From contig CAZKTS010000045.1 in NCBI GenBank assembly GCA_964555735.1, positions 1-7,586 on the forward strand: DNA of 7,586 bases, in the 5' to 3' direction. Made by a program: the position numbers and the translations under genes. The notes under the pieces are model-generated. The model saw nothing but the letters and a program-made list of their open reading frames with translations. It was not told the origin of the DNA and searched no databases. How positions within the stretch are numbered: the first letter of the stretch is position 1; each line of letters starts with the position of its first letter. This stretch comes from CAZKTS01 sp964555735. GTDB lineage: Bacteria > Actinomycetota > Acidimicrobiia > IMCC26256 > PALSA-555. This document shows, in pieces, positions 1-6,755 of the stretch.

Positions 1-52
1 GCGCGTAGACCGCGAGCGCGCTCGCCGGCACCGCGTCGTCGAGCGTGGTCAC
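1..52 (-). CDS. Partial CDS, N-terminus only; possible PIG-L/LmbE family deacetylase
   Basis: A GTG at 52-50 overlaps the TGA stop of the upstream dehydrogenase (49-51) in a GTGA arrangement, the same coupling seen between tesB and the aldolase gene. The frame stays open to the window edge and reads (M)TTLDDAVPASALAVYA, with the next codon beginning with C. A short hydrophobic strand of this kind (ALAVYA) directly before a codon that could be His resembles the N-terminus of PIG-L/LmbE N-acetylglucosaminyl deacetylases, where the zinc-binding motif AHPDD follows. That family handles GlcNAc-inositol or bacillithiol-type substrates. Only 17 residues are visible and the His is not, so the family is a guess. 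That a coding sequence begins here is better supported, by the overlap and the open frame. Confidence 0.4.
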   Translation of the reverse strand, partial: MTTLDDAVPASALAVYA

Positions 53-843
53 CACTCCAGACCGAGGGTGGCGCGCATCGCGGCTTCGAACTCCTCGTCG
101 GTGCTCTGCGACCGCACCGCGAGCACCATCTCCGCGTCGGCACCGGCGGGCCACCGCAGCTTCGGCTCGGTGCTCTCGATCGAGTCGGCGATGATCGCCG
201 CCACGACCTCGGCACCGGGTGCCTCTTCGCCGCCCAAGAGCACACCCCGCGCGGCCTCCCACTGACGCTCGAGCTCGTCGTAGGGCGCATCGTCGGTGCC
301 GACCCGGTGGGCGCTGTCGGCGAAGCCGGTCTCGAAGACGCCCGGCTCGATGAGCCGCACACGGATCCCGAAGTGCGCCACCTCGTAGTGGAGTGCCTCG
401 GACAGCCCCTCGAGCGCGAACTTCGACGCCGAGTAGAAACCGTCGAGCGGCGGCGCGACCCGCCCGGCCAGCGACGTGACGTTGACGATGGTCCCGCTCC
501 CCCGCTCCCGCATCCCGGGGAGCAGCGCCTGGATCATGCGCACCGAGCCGAAGAAGTTGGTCTCCATCTGGCGGCGCGCGTCGTCGAGCGGCACCTTCTC
601 CACCGGCCCGATCACACCGAAGCCGGCGTTGTTCACCAGCGCGTCGACCGCGCCCGCGGCACCGACCGCTTCGGCGACGGACGCGTCGTCGTCGACGTCG
701 AGGCGCAGCCGCTGGGCGACGTCGAGGTCGTCGAGCACCTCCGGGCGCCGCGCCGTCGCCACGACGTCGTGTCCTCGCTTCGTCAGCTCGACCGCCGCGG
801 CTCGCCCGAACCCGGTCGAGCATCCCGTGATGAGCACTCGCAT
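49..843 (-). CDS. Short-chain dehydrogenase/reductase (SDR family oxidoreductase)
   Basis: Predicted 264-aa soluble NAD(P)-dependent oxidoreductase of the classical SDR family; the substrate cannot be told from sequence. A Rossmann fold starts at residue 1: glycine motif TGCSTGFG (6-13), acidic residue D49 for the adenine ring, NNAG (71-74), structural N97, and the catalytic Ser124, Tyr137 and Lys141 in S-x12-YSASK. Arg residues 31-33 after the second strand favour NADPH over NADH (inference). The C-terminal part after the active site, with IEPGVFETGF, resembles the SDR group often annotated as oxidoreductase/retinol dehydrogenase-like. The start was set at the ATG ending at 843 because it begins the first beta strand (MRVLITG) and is preceded by a good Shine-Dalgarno, AGGGGGA. 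The frame runs open 52 codons further upstream, but that stretch overlaps the aldolase gene and is low-complexity. It lies 34 bp after the aldolase stop, probably in the same operon. Confidence 0.93.
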   Translation of the reverse strand: MRVLITGCSTGFGRAAAVELTKRGHDVVATARRPEVLDDLDVAQRLRLDVDDDASVAEAVGAAGAVDALVNNAGFGVIGPVEKVPLDDARRQMETNFFGSVRMIQALLPGMRERGSGTIVNVTSLAGRVAPPLDGFYSASKFALEGLSEALHYEVAHFGIRVRLIEPGVFETGFADSAHRVGTDDAPYDELERQWEAARGVLLGGEEAPGAEVVAAIIADSIESTEPKLRWPAGADAEMVLAVRSQSTDEEFEAAMRATLGLEW

Positions 844-877
844 GCTGTCCCCCTGCCGTCCGGTGCGTCCTGCGCGC

Positions 878-1893
<1,016 letters not shown>

Positions 1894-1897
<4 letters not shown>

Positions 1898-2784
1898 GGG
1901 CTCGCGCCCCCGGCAGCAGTCATCGGGCGGAGGAGGCCCTCCTGGATCACCGTGATCGCGAGCACGCCGTCGGCCCGGAACACGTGACCGAGCGCGAGAC
2001 CGCGGGCACCCGAGGCCGACGGGCTGAGCTGGTGGTACAGGAGCCACTCGTCGGCCCGGAACGGACGGTGGAACCACATCGCGTGATCGAGGCTGGCCAT
2101 CATGTGCGCGCCGTCGTAGCCGATCGCGTGCGGGAGCGTCGCGGTGTCGAGCAACGACAGGTCGGAGGCGTACGCGACGACGCACGCGTGCAACAGCGGA
2201 TCGTCGGGCAGCCGGCCGTTCGCCTTGATCCAGACGTCCTGCGAGGGTTGGCGCGGGGCGGGCTCGAGCCAGTGCGGGTCGTCGACCGGACGCGAGTCGA
2301 TCGGCCGCTCGCGCACCAGCCACTCGAGCATGTCGGGCCCGAAGCGCGACTCGTACGGCGCCAGGCGCTCACGGAAGGTCGGGAGGTCCTCCGGCAGCGG
2401 GACGTCCGGCATCTCGAGCGCGTGGTCGGGGCCGGGCTCGACCACCTGGAACGACGCCTGGAGGTTGAAGATGGCCTTGCCGTGCTGGATCGCGACGACC
2501 CGGCGGGTCGTGAACGACCGGCCGTCGCGGATGCGGTCGACCTCGAACACGATCGGGATGTTGGGGTCGCCCGGCCGCAGGAAGTAGGCGTGCAGCGAGT
2601 GGACCGGGCGGTCGGCCTCGACCGTGCGACCGGCAGCCACCAGCGCCTGCGCGGCCACCTGGCCGCCGAAGACGCGCTGCTGGTCCTCGTCCGGGCTCAC
2701 GCCGCGGAAGAGGTTGACCTCGAGCGCCTCCAGCTCGAGGAGGTCCAGGAGATCGGCGAGGGCGGCGGTGGTCTGCTCACCCAC
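1894..2784 (-). CDS. tesB: Acyl-CoA thioesterase II (TesB family)
   Basis: A 296-aa double-hotdog thioesterase hydrolysing acyl-CoA to free fatty acid and CoA. The first hotdog includes RVFGGQVAAQALVAA (37-51), HSLHAYFLRPGDP (62-74) and GRSFTTRRVVAIQ (88-100). The second has SLDHAMWFHRPFRADEWLLY (231-250) and the C-terminal TVIQEGLLRP. By alignment from memory with E. coli TesB, the catalytic trio is D208, S231 (Thr in E. coli, Ser in many homologues) and Q281. Length fits the family (E. coli 286 aa). The start is GTG at 2784: an in-frame stop lies just upstream at 2797-2799, so there is no longer reading. The Shine-Dalgarno is weak (GAG only), which suggests translation coupled to the phosphofructokinase gene ending 12 bp upstream. 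The stop overlaps the aldolase start. In actinobacteria TesB proteins probably serve fatty-acid turnover or beta-oxidation; nothing in the operon fixes the chain length used. Confidence 0.95.
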
Positions 2785-2796
2785 CTCGGGGCTCGC

Positions 2797-3825
2797 TCAT
2801 CCGAAGAACACCTCGGCTTCGGCGAAGCGCTCGGGCGGCACGGTCTTGAGCTCGCGCACCGCGTCGGCGATGGGAACCCGCACGATGTCCGTGCCCTGGA
2901 GCGCCACCATCACGCCGGCGTCGCCGTCGTGCACCGCCTCGACCGCGGCCAGGCCGAAGCGGGTCGCGAGCACGCGGTCGAACGCGGTCGGCGTGCCGCC
3001 GCGCAGGAGGTGCCCGAGCACCACGACGCGCGTCTCGTAGCCGGTGCGCGACTCGATCTCGGGCGCGAGGAGGTTGCCGATGCCGCCGAGGCGCACGTGG
3101 CCGAACTCGTCGACGCCCGCCTCGAGCGTGGCCATGGAGCCCGCCGCGGGCACCGCACCTTCGGCCACCACCACGATCGAGAAGTTGGCGCCTCGCGCGT
3201 GGCGGTGCTGGAGCCGCGCGCACAGGTCGTCGACGTCGAAGGGGCGCTCGGGCACCAGGATCGCGTCCGCGCCCCCGGCAAGGCCGGCGTGCAGCGCGAT
3301 CCACCCTGCGTGCCGGCCCATGACCTCCACGACGAGGACGCGGTCGTGGCTCTCGGCGGTGGTGTGCAGGCGGTCGATCGCGTCGCTGGCGATCTGCACC
3401 GCGGTGTCGAAGCCGAACGTCACGTCGGTGCCGCCGAGGTCGTTGTCGATCGTCTTCGGCACGCCGACGGCGGCGATGCCGTCCTCGACGAGACGCGCCG
3501 CGACACCCAGCGTGTCTTCGCCGCCGATGGCGATCAGCGCGTCGATGCGCTCGCGCTCCAGGGTCGCACGGACGCGCGCGAGGCCGTCGTCGTCCTTGTA
3601 GGGGTTGGTGCGCGAGGTGCCGAGGATCGTGCCGCCGCGGTGGAGGATCCCGCGGGTGGTGGCCACCGTGAGCTCGGCGGTCTCGCCTTCCATCACGCCG
3701 CGCCACCCGTGGCGGAAGCCGACCACGACGTCGCCCTCGACGGCCTCGGCCTTGCGGACGACGGCCCGGATCACCGCGTTGAGCCCCGGGCAGTCACCAC
3801 CGCCGGTCAGGACTCCGATGCGCAT
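2797..3825 (-). CDS. pfkA: 6-phosphofructokinase, predicted pyrophosphate-dependent
   Basis: A 342-aa phosphofructokinase of the PfkA superfamily that phosphorylates fructose-6-phosphate at C1 in glycolysis. Motifs: GGGDCPGLNAVIRA (8-21), R72 in GTSRTNP, GGEDT (101-105), PKTIDNDLGGTD (123-134) with catalytic D127, R162, MGRHAGW (169-175), E222, R266 and HLLRGG (272-277). The donor-site residues are D104 and K124. E. coli ATP-PFK has Gly at both; Gly104/Lys124 marks group III ATP enzymes, and Asp104/Lys124 marks PPi-dependent ones such as the Amycolatopsis methanolica enzyme. The protein is therefore predicted to use PPi, and would be reversible (then also named pfp). ATP use cannot be fully excluded from sequence. 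The start is the ATG at 3825, giving the standard N-terminus MRIGVLTGGG; the open frame up to 4743 is antisense to other genes. First gene of the leftward operon. Confidence 0.95.
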   Translation of the reverse strand: MRIGVLTGGGDCPGLNAVIRAVVRKAEAVEGDVVVGFRHGWRGVMEGETAELTVATTRGILHRGGTILGTSRTNPYKDDDGLARVRATLERERIDALIAIGGEDTLGVAARLVEDGIAAVGVPKTIDNDLGGTDVTFGFDTAVQIASDAIDRLHTTAESHDRVLVVEVMGRHAGWIALHAGLAGGADAILVPERPFDVDDLCARLQHRHARGANFSIVVVAEGAVPAAGSMATLEAGVDEFGHVRLGGIGNLLAPEIESRTGYETRVVVLGHLLRGGTPTAFDRVLATRFGLAAVEAVHDGDAGVMVALQGTDIVRVPIADAVRELKTVPPERFAEAEVFFG

Positions 3826-3861
3826 CGCCACATTGTCGCTCACGATCGCTAGCGTGGTCGC
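3826..3861. promoter_or_regulatory. 36-bp divergent spacer with two possible leaderless-type -10 elements
   Basis: This spacer must drive, or lie within, transcription of phosphofructokinase to the left and the 162-aa gene to the right. On the plus strand TAGCGT (3850-3855) fits the actinobacterial -10 consensus TANNNT and sits 6 bp before the ATG at 3862. On the minus strand GACAAT (3837-3832) is one base from TACAAT and also sits 6 bp before the ATG at 3825. That spacing would place transcription starts on the start codons, as in leaderless mRNAs common in actinobacteria, and it fits the lack of a convincing Shine-Dalgarno before either gene. No clear -35 boxes were seen. The motifs are short, so this is a suggestion. 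Confidence 0.35.
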
Positions 3862-4350
3862 ATGGGTCAGCGGCGCGACCAGCGCATCACCGCCGCCGCC
3901 GAGGCGGTGCTCGGTCCCGACGAGCACGTGACCGCGGTCGGGCCGTGCTGGGCGGCGCAGCTCCGCGACCGTGTGCCCCTCCTCTTCTTGGGTCGACGCC
4001 AGCACGCGATGGCGCTCACCGACCGCCGGGTGCTCGTGTTCGAGCGCTCCCGCCGCGGCCCCACGCCTGCGGACCTCGTCGTCGGCAAGCGCTACGACAC
4101 CTTCACCCTCGAGCGCGTGAAGCGGCGGCGGCCGCTGCTGCAAGTGCTCGTGCGCGCCGCCAGCGGGAACCGCATGGTGTTCGAGTTCCGGCCGGCCCAG
4201 CGCCGCATGGGCACCGACCTGGCGAAGCAGCTCCAGCCCCGGCGGGGTCGCGGGCGAGGCCAATCCCCCGAGCCGCCGGAGTCGCCGTCGCCGCCGCCCT
4301 CGGAGGGCGTCGAGCCCTCGGTCGCCAGCACGTTCTGGGGCAGTGCCTAG
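3862..4350 (+). CDS. Hypothetical protein with possible PH-like domain and Pro/Ser-rich tail
   Basis: A 162-aa protein of unknown function. Residues about 10-125 alternate short beta-like strands: a LGPDEHV start, then HAMALTDRRVLVFERS (48-63), YDTFTLERVKRR (78-89), LLQVLVRAASGNRMVFEFRP (92-111) and a helix-like end, GTDLAKQLQ. The order 'acidic helix - ALTDRRVLVF - later strands - closing helix' resembles small bacterial PH-domain proteins (bPH/YokE-like), but this is pattern resemblance only. Residues 126-162 are disordered-looking: RRGRGRGQ followed by Pro/Ser/Glu-rich sequence. There is no signal peptide or convincing membrane segment; PLLFLG (39-44) is too short. The ATG at 3862 follows the divergent spacer. 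Its stop overlaps the glycerol kinase GTG by 8 bp, so the two are probably co-transcribed. Codon usage fits a real gene and the minus-strand alternatives here are poorer. Confidence 0.75.
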   Translation: MGQRRDQRITAAAEAVLGPDEHVTAVGPCWAAQLRDRVPLLFLGRRQHAMALTDRRVLVFERSRRGPTPADLVVGKRYDTFTLERVKRRRPLLQVLVRAASGNRMVFEFRPAQRRMGTDLAKQLQPRRGRGRGQSPEPPESPSPPPSEGVEPSVASTFWGSA

Positions 4351-5872
4351 CCCGAGCCCGGCCGAGGACGCCGTGGTCCTCGCGATCGACGCGGGCACCA
4401 CGGGTGTGCGCACCTTCGCGCTCGACGCCGGCGGTCGGCCGCGCGGCTGGGCGTACCGCGAGTTCCCCCAGCACTTCCCGCAGCCCGGGTGGGTCGAGCA
4501 CGACGCCACCGACATCTGGGCCGCGACCCAAGCGACGCTCGCCGAGGTCGCCGACGCCATGGCGCGCGAGCACCGTGCGGTCGCGGCGATCGGCATCACC
4601 AACCAGCGCGAGACCGCGGTCGTCTGGGACGCGCGCGACGGCGCGCCGCGGCATCGGGCCATCGTCTGGCAGGACCGCCGGACCGCGCCGCGCTGCGACG
4701 AGCTGCGAGCGGCGGGCCGCGAGCCGCTGATCCGGGCGCGCACCGGGCTCGTGCTCGACTCCTACTTCTCCGCGACCAAGCTCGAGTGGATGCTCGGCCC
4801 GGGTGGGGTCGAGCGCACCGAGCACCTGCGGTTCGGCACCGTCGACTCGTGGATCCTGTGGAACCTCACCGGCGGCCCCGACGGCGGCATCCACGCGACG
4901 GATCCTTCGAACGCGAGCCGCACGATGCTCTTCGACATCGATGCCCTCGACTGGTCCGACGAGCTGCTCGACCTGTTCGACGTCCCGCGCGGCTGCCTGC
5001 CCGCGGTCGGCGCGAGCAGCGGCCGGTTCGGCACGACCGTGCCCGACCGTGCGGCGGGGCTCTCGGTGCCGGTGAGCGGGATCGCCGGCGACCAGCAAGC
5101 CGCGCTCTTCGGCCAGGCCTGCTTCGGGCCCGGCATGACCAAGAACACGTACGGCACCGGCTCCTTCGTGGTGATGAACCTCGGCGCCGAGCACCCGCCC
5201 CCGGTCGAGGGGCTGCTCACGTCGGTGGCGTGGACGATCGGCAACGAGGTCACGTACGCGCTCGAGGGCGCCATCTTCGTGACCGGCGCGGCGGTCCAGT
5301 GGCTGCGCGACGGACTCGGCATCATCAGCGACGCGGCCGAGACCGGTCCGCTCGCGGCGAGCGTCCCCGACGCCGGCGGGGTCGTGCTCGTTCCCGCGTT
5401 CACCGGCCTCGGCTCGCCGTACTGGGACCCCTACGCGCGCGGCACGATCGTCGGGCTCACGCGTGGCAGTGGGCGTTCGCATATCGCCCGGGCCGTCGTC
5501 GAGGCGATCGCGCACGAGACCACGGACGTCGTCGACGCGATGGTCGCAGCGTCCGGTCGGACCATCACCGAGCTGCGTGCCGACGGCGGCGCGAGCGTGA
5601 TGGACGTGCTCGTCCAGCTCCAGGCCGACCTCCTCGGTGTCCCGGTCCGCCGCCCCGCGGTGCCCGAGACCACCGCGCTCGGCGCGGCGTACCTCGCCGG
5701 GATCGCCGAAGGCGTGTGGGACGGCCCCGCAGCGGCCTCACGCGCGTGGCAAGAGGAGGCCGCGTTCACTCCGGCCATGCCCGCCGACGAGGTGTCGCGC
5801 CGTCGAGACGAGTGGCACCGCGCCGTCGACCGCGCCCGCGGCTGGGCGACGGAGTCCGCGCCGATCGACTGA
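4343..5872 (+). CDS. glpK: Glycerol kinase
   Basis: A 509-aa FGGY-family kinase converting glycerol and ATP to sn-glycerol-3-phosphate. It aligns end to end with GlpK (E. coli 502 aa): phosphate loop DAGTTGVR (16-23), TNQRETAVVW (86-95), VWQDRRTA (108-115), TGLVLDSYFSATK (134-146), FGTVDSWILW, SNASRTMLFDI (189-199), SGIAGDQQAALFGQ (245-258), KNTYGTGSF (267-275), and the C-terminal GGAS (415-418). Glycerol-contact residues R89, E90, Y141, D250 (catalytic base) and F275 are all present. The E. coli fructose-1,6-bisphosphate site residue R236 corresponds to S241, so that feedback control is probably absent. The phospho-His segment of Firmicutes GlpK is also not visible. The GTG start at 4343 overlaps the upstream gene by 8 bp and has GGGG close upstream. 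A second GTG at 4373 has a better spaced AGGA and would give 499 aa. Either is plausible. Confidence 0.97.
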   Translation: MPSPSPAEDAVVLAIDAGTTGVRTFALDAGGRPRGWAYREFPQHFPQPGWVEHDATDIWAATQATLAEVADAMAREHRAVAAIGITNQRETAVVWDARDGAPRHRAIVWQDRRTAPRCDELRAAGREPLIRARTGLVLDSYFSATKLEWMLGPGGVERTEHLRFGTVDSWILWNLTGGPDGGIHATDPSNASRTMLFDIDALDWSDELLDLFDVPRGCLPAVGASSGRFGTTVPDRAAGLSVPVSGIAGDQQAALFGQACFGPGMTKNTYGTGSFVVMNLGAEHPPPVEGLLTSVAWTIGNEVTYALEGAIFVTGAAVQWLRDGLGIISDAAETGPLAASVPDAGGVVLVPAFTGLGSPYWDPYARGTIVGLTRGSGRSHIARAVVEAIAHETTDVVDAMVAASGRTITELRADGGASVMDVLVQLQADLLGVPVRRPAVPETTALGAAYLAGIAEGVWDGPAAASRAWQEEAAFTPAMPADEVSRRRDEWHRAVDRARGWATESAPID

Positions 5873-5887
5873 ACCCGGTCAGGTCGA
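5865..5887 (+). other. Small hairpin spanning the glpK stop codon
   Basis: TCGACTGA (5865-5872) can pair with TCAG (5879-5882) and TCGA (5884-5887), giving an 8-bp stem with one bulged G (5883) and a 6-nt loop ACCCGG. It includes the TGA stop (5870-5872). No T-run follows. It might add to transcription termination or 3'-end stability together with the larger hairpin downstream, but a stem of this size can arise by chance in GC-rich DNA. Confidence 0.3.
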
Positions 5888-5926
5888 GAGCAAGAGCAAG
5901 ATCAAGATCAAGATCAAGAGCAAGAG
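5885..5926. repeat. Tandem hexamer repeat (CAAGAG/CAAGAT)
   Basis: Six uninterrupted 6-bp units run from 5891 to 5926: CAAGAG, CAAGAT, CAAGAT, CAAGAT, CAAGAG, CAAGAG. They differ only in the last base, and that variation is itself symmetric. A degenerate unit, CGAGAG (5885-5890), precedes them. The tract is AT-richer and purine-rich compared with everything around it. It lies 12 bp after the glpK stop and its last bases form the start of the left arm of the large inverted repeat. It is probably noncoding, a short microsatellite-like tract that could vary in copy number by slippage. Confidence 0.9.
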
Positions 5927-5991
5927 CCGGTTCTTGGCACGTTCCGTCAGTCCATATGACACGCAACGTGCCAAGAACGGGCTCTGAGCCC
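5923..5991. repeat. Long inverted repeat between convergent genes; terminator or palindromic element
   Basis: The arms 5923-5943 and 5965-5985 are inverted copies over 21 bp with a single G/G mismatch (5929/5979). The core TTCTTGGCACGTT pairs perfectly with AACGTGCCAAGAA. The 21-nt loop (5944-5964) contains a further GTCA/TGAC pair (5946-5949 with 5957-5960) closing a 7-nt loop. A separate perfect palindrome, GGGCTC-T-GAGCCC (5979-5991), overlaps the right arm and could compete with it. It sits between the stop of glpK (5872) and the converging stop of the acyltransferase (6009), where a bidirectional terminator is expected. However, the stem is far longer than a usual intrinsic terminator and neither side has a T-tract. 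A copy of a dispersed palindromic element is the main alternative. The inverted repeat is certain; its role is not. Confidence 0.85.
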
Positions 5992-6008
5992 TCGTCCTTG
6001 GGTCTGCG

Positions 6009-6710
6009 CTAGGCGGTGACGAGGACGGGGACGTGGGCGGGCTCGGTCGGAACGTCCTCGGCCCGCTTCGTCGCGTAGGTGTCCTCGTAGTCGTAGGTGC
6101 CGCACAGCTGCACGATCTCGAACATGACCTCGTCCGTGAGCTGGCGCGCCGCGATGCCTTCGGCGTCGTGCGCATAGCGCTCGGGACTGATCGGCGCGCC
6201 GAAGCGGACGGTCACGTCGCGGAAGAGCCGCGGCAGCTTCTTGTCGGTGGGCTGGCACTCGTCGGTGCCGACCAGACCGACCGGCACGACTGGGGCACCG
6301 GTGCGGAGCGCGAGACGCGCGACGCCCGTGTGACCGCGGTGCGTGAGGCCGTCGCGCGTGCGCGTGCCCTCGGGGTAGATGCCGAACACGCCGCCGCGCT
6401 CGAGCACCTCGGTGGCCGACGCGAGCGCGCGGTCACTCGCGCTCCCACCCTCGCGCCGGATCGGGATCTGTCCGACGCCCCGGAAGAACCACGCGGTCTT
6501 CTTCGAGTCGAAGTACTCCGCCTTGGCGACGAACGTCATCCGCCGGCGCCCGATCGCGAGGGGCAGGAAGATCGAGTCGAGGAACGAGCGGTGGTTGGCG
6601 GCGACGATCACCGGGCCCCGCTTGGGCAGGTGCTGGCGGCCCTCGATGCGGATCCGGTACGAGACGCGCAGGACGGGCGTGAGCAGCGCCTTCAACGTCC
6701 AGTAGAGCAT
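6009..6710 (-). CDS. plsC: 1-acyl-sn-glycerol-3-phosphate acyltransferase family protein (PlsC-like)
   Basis: A 233-aa membrane-associated acyltransferase of the PlsC/LPLAT family, which adds the second acyl chain to lysophosphatidic acid to give phosphatidic acid. Block I is NHRSFLD (39-45) with the catalytic H40/D45 pair (H-x4-D). Block II is QIPIRREGG (81-89), block III is YPEGTRTRDG (112-121) and block IV is APVVPVGL (139-146). The N-terminus MLYWTLKALLTPVLRVSY is hydrophobic with basic residues and probably lies on the membrane. Length is normal for the family. Residues 200-233 follow the catalytic domain and carry no recognisable motif. The ATG start at 6710 follows a strong purine-rich site, AGGAGAGGGGGGACC. 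It is 45 bp downstream of the aminotransferase stop in the same direction. Family members can use other lysophospholipids, so the exact acceptor is inferred. It converges on glpK across the repeat region. Confidence 0.93.
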   Translation of the reverse strand: MLYWTLKALLTPVLRVSYRIRIEGRQHLPKRGPVIVAANHRSFLDSIFLPLAIGRRRMTFVAKAEYFDSKKTAWFFRGVGQIPIRREGGSASDRALASATEVLERGGVFGIYPEGTRTRDGLTHRGHTGVARLALRTGAPVVPVGLVGTDECQPTDKKLPRLFRDVTVRFGAPISPERYAHDAEGIAARQLTDEVMFEIVQLCGTYDYEDTYATKRAEDVPTEPAHVPVLVTA

Positions 6711-6755
6711 GGTCCCCCCTCTCCTGCTCCCCGCTGCGAGGAAGGGTACCTGCGC

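Noticed and set aside
1898..2323. An N-terminal extension of the threonine aldolase into the thioesterase gene
   Set aside because: The conserved N-terminus IDLRSDTVT starts at the GTG at 1897; the extension is an Arg/Ala-rich out-of-frame reading of tesB.
1984..3852. A 622-codon plus-strand open frame opposite tesB and the phosphofructokinase gene
   Set aside because: It is antisense to two genes with clear family motifs, its translation is Arg/Val/Asp/His-rich with no recognisable domain, and long antisense frames are expected in DNA with G/C at most third codon positions.
3826..4743. An N-terminal extension of the phosphofructokinase frame up to 4743
   Set aside because: The extension is antisense to the 162-aa gene and glpK, and the family N-terminus MRIGVLTGGG begins exactly at 3825.
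4103..5515. A 470-codon minus-strand open frame, and a 507-codon plus-strand frame at 4489-6012, both overlapping glpK
   Set aside because: Compositionally biased shadows of glpK, whose own frame has all kinase motifs.
5885..5926. The tandem hexamers as a CRISPR array or as a coding Leu-Asp repeat
   Set aside because: Units are 6 bp with no spacers, so it is not CRISPR. The minus-strand reading LDLDLD lies in a short frame with no start context and no domain.
5923..5991. Insertion sequence or transposon remnant
   Set aside because: No transposase fragment and no convincing target-site duplication flank the inverted repeat; only a noncoding palindromic element remains possible.
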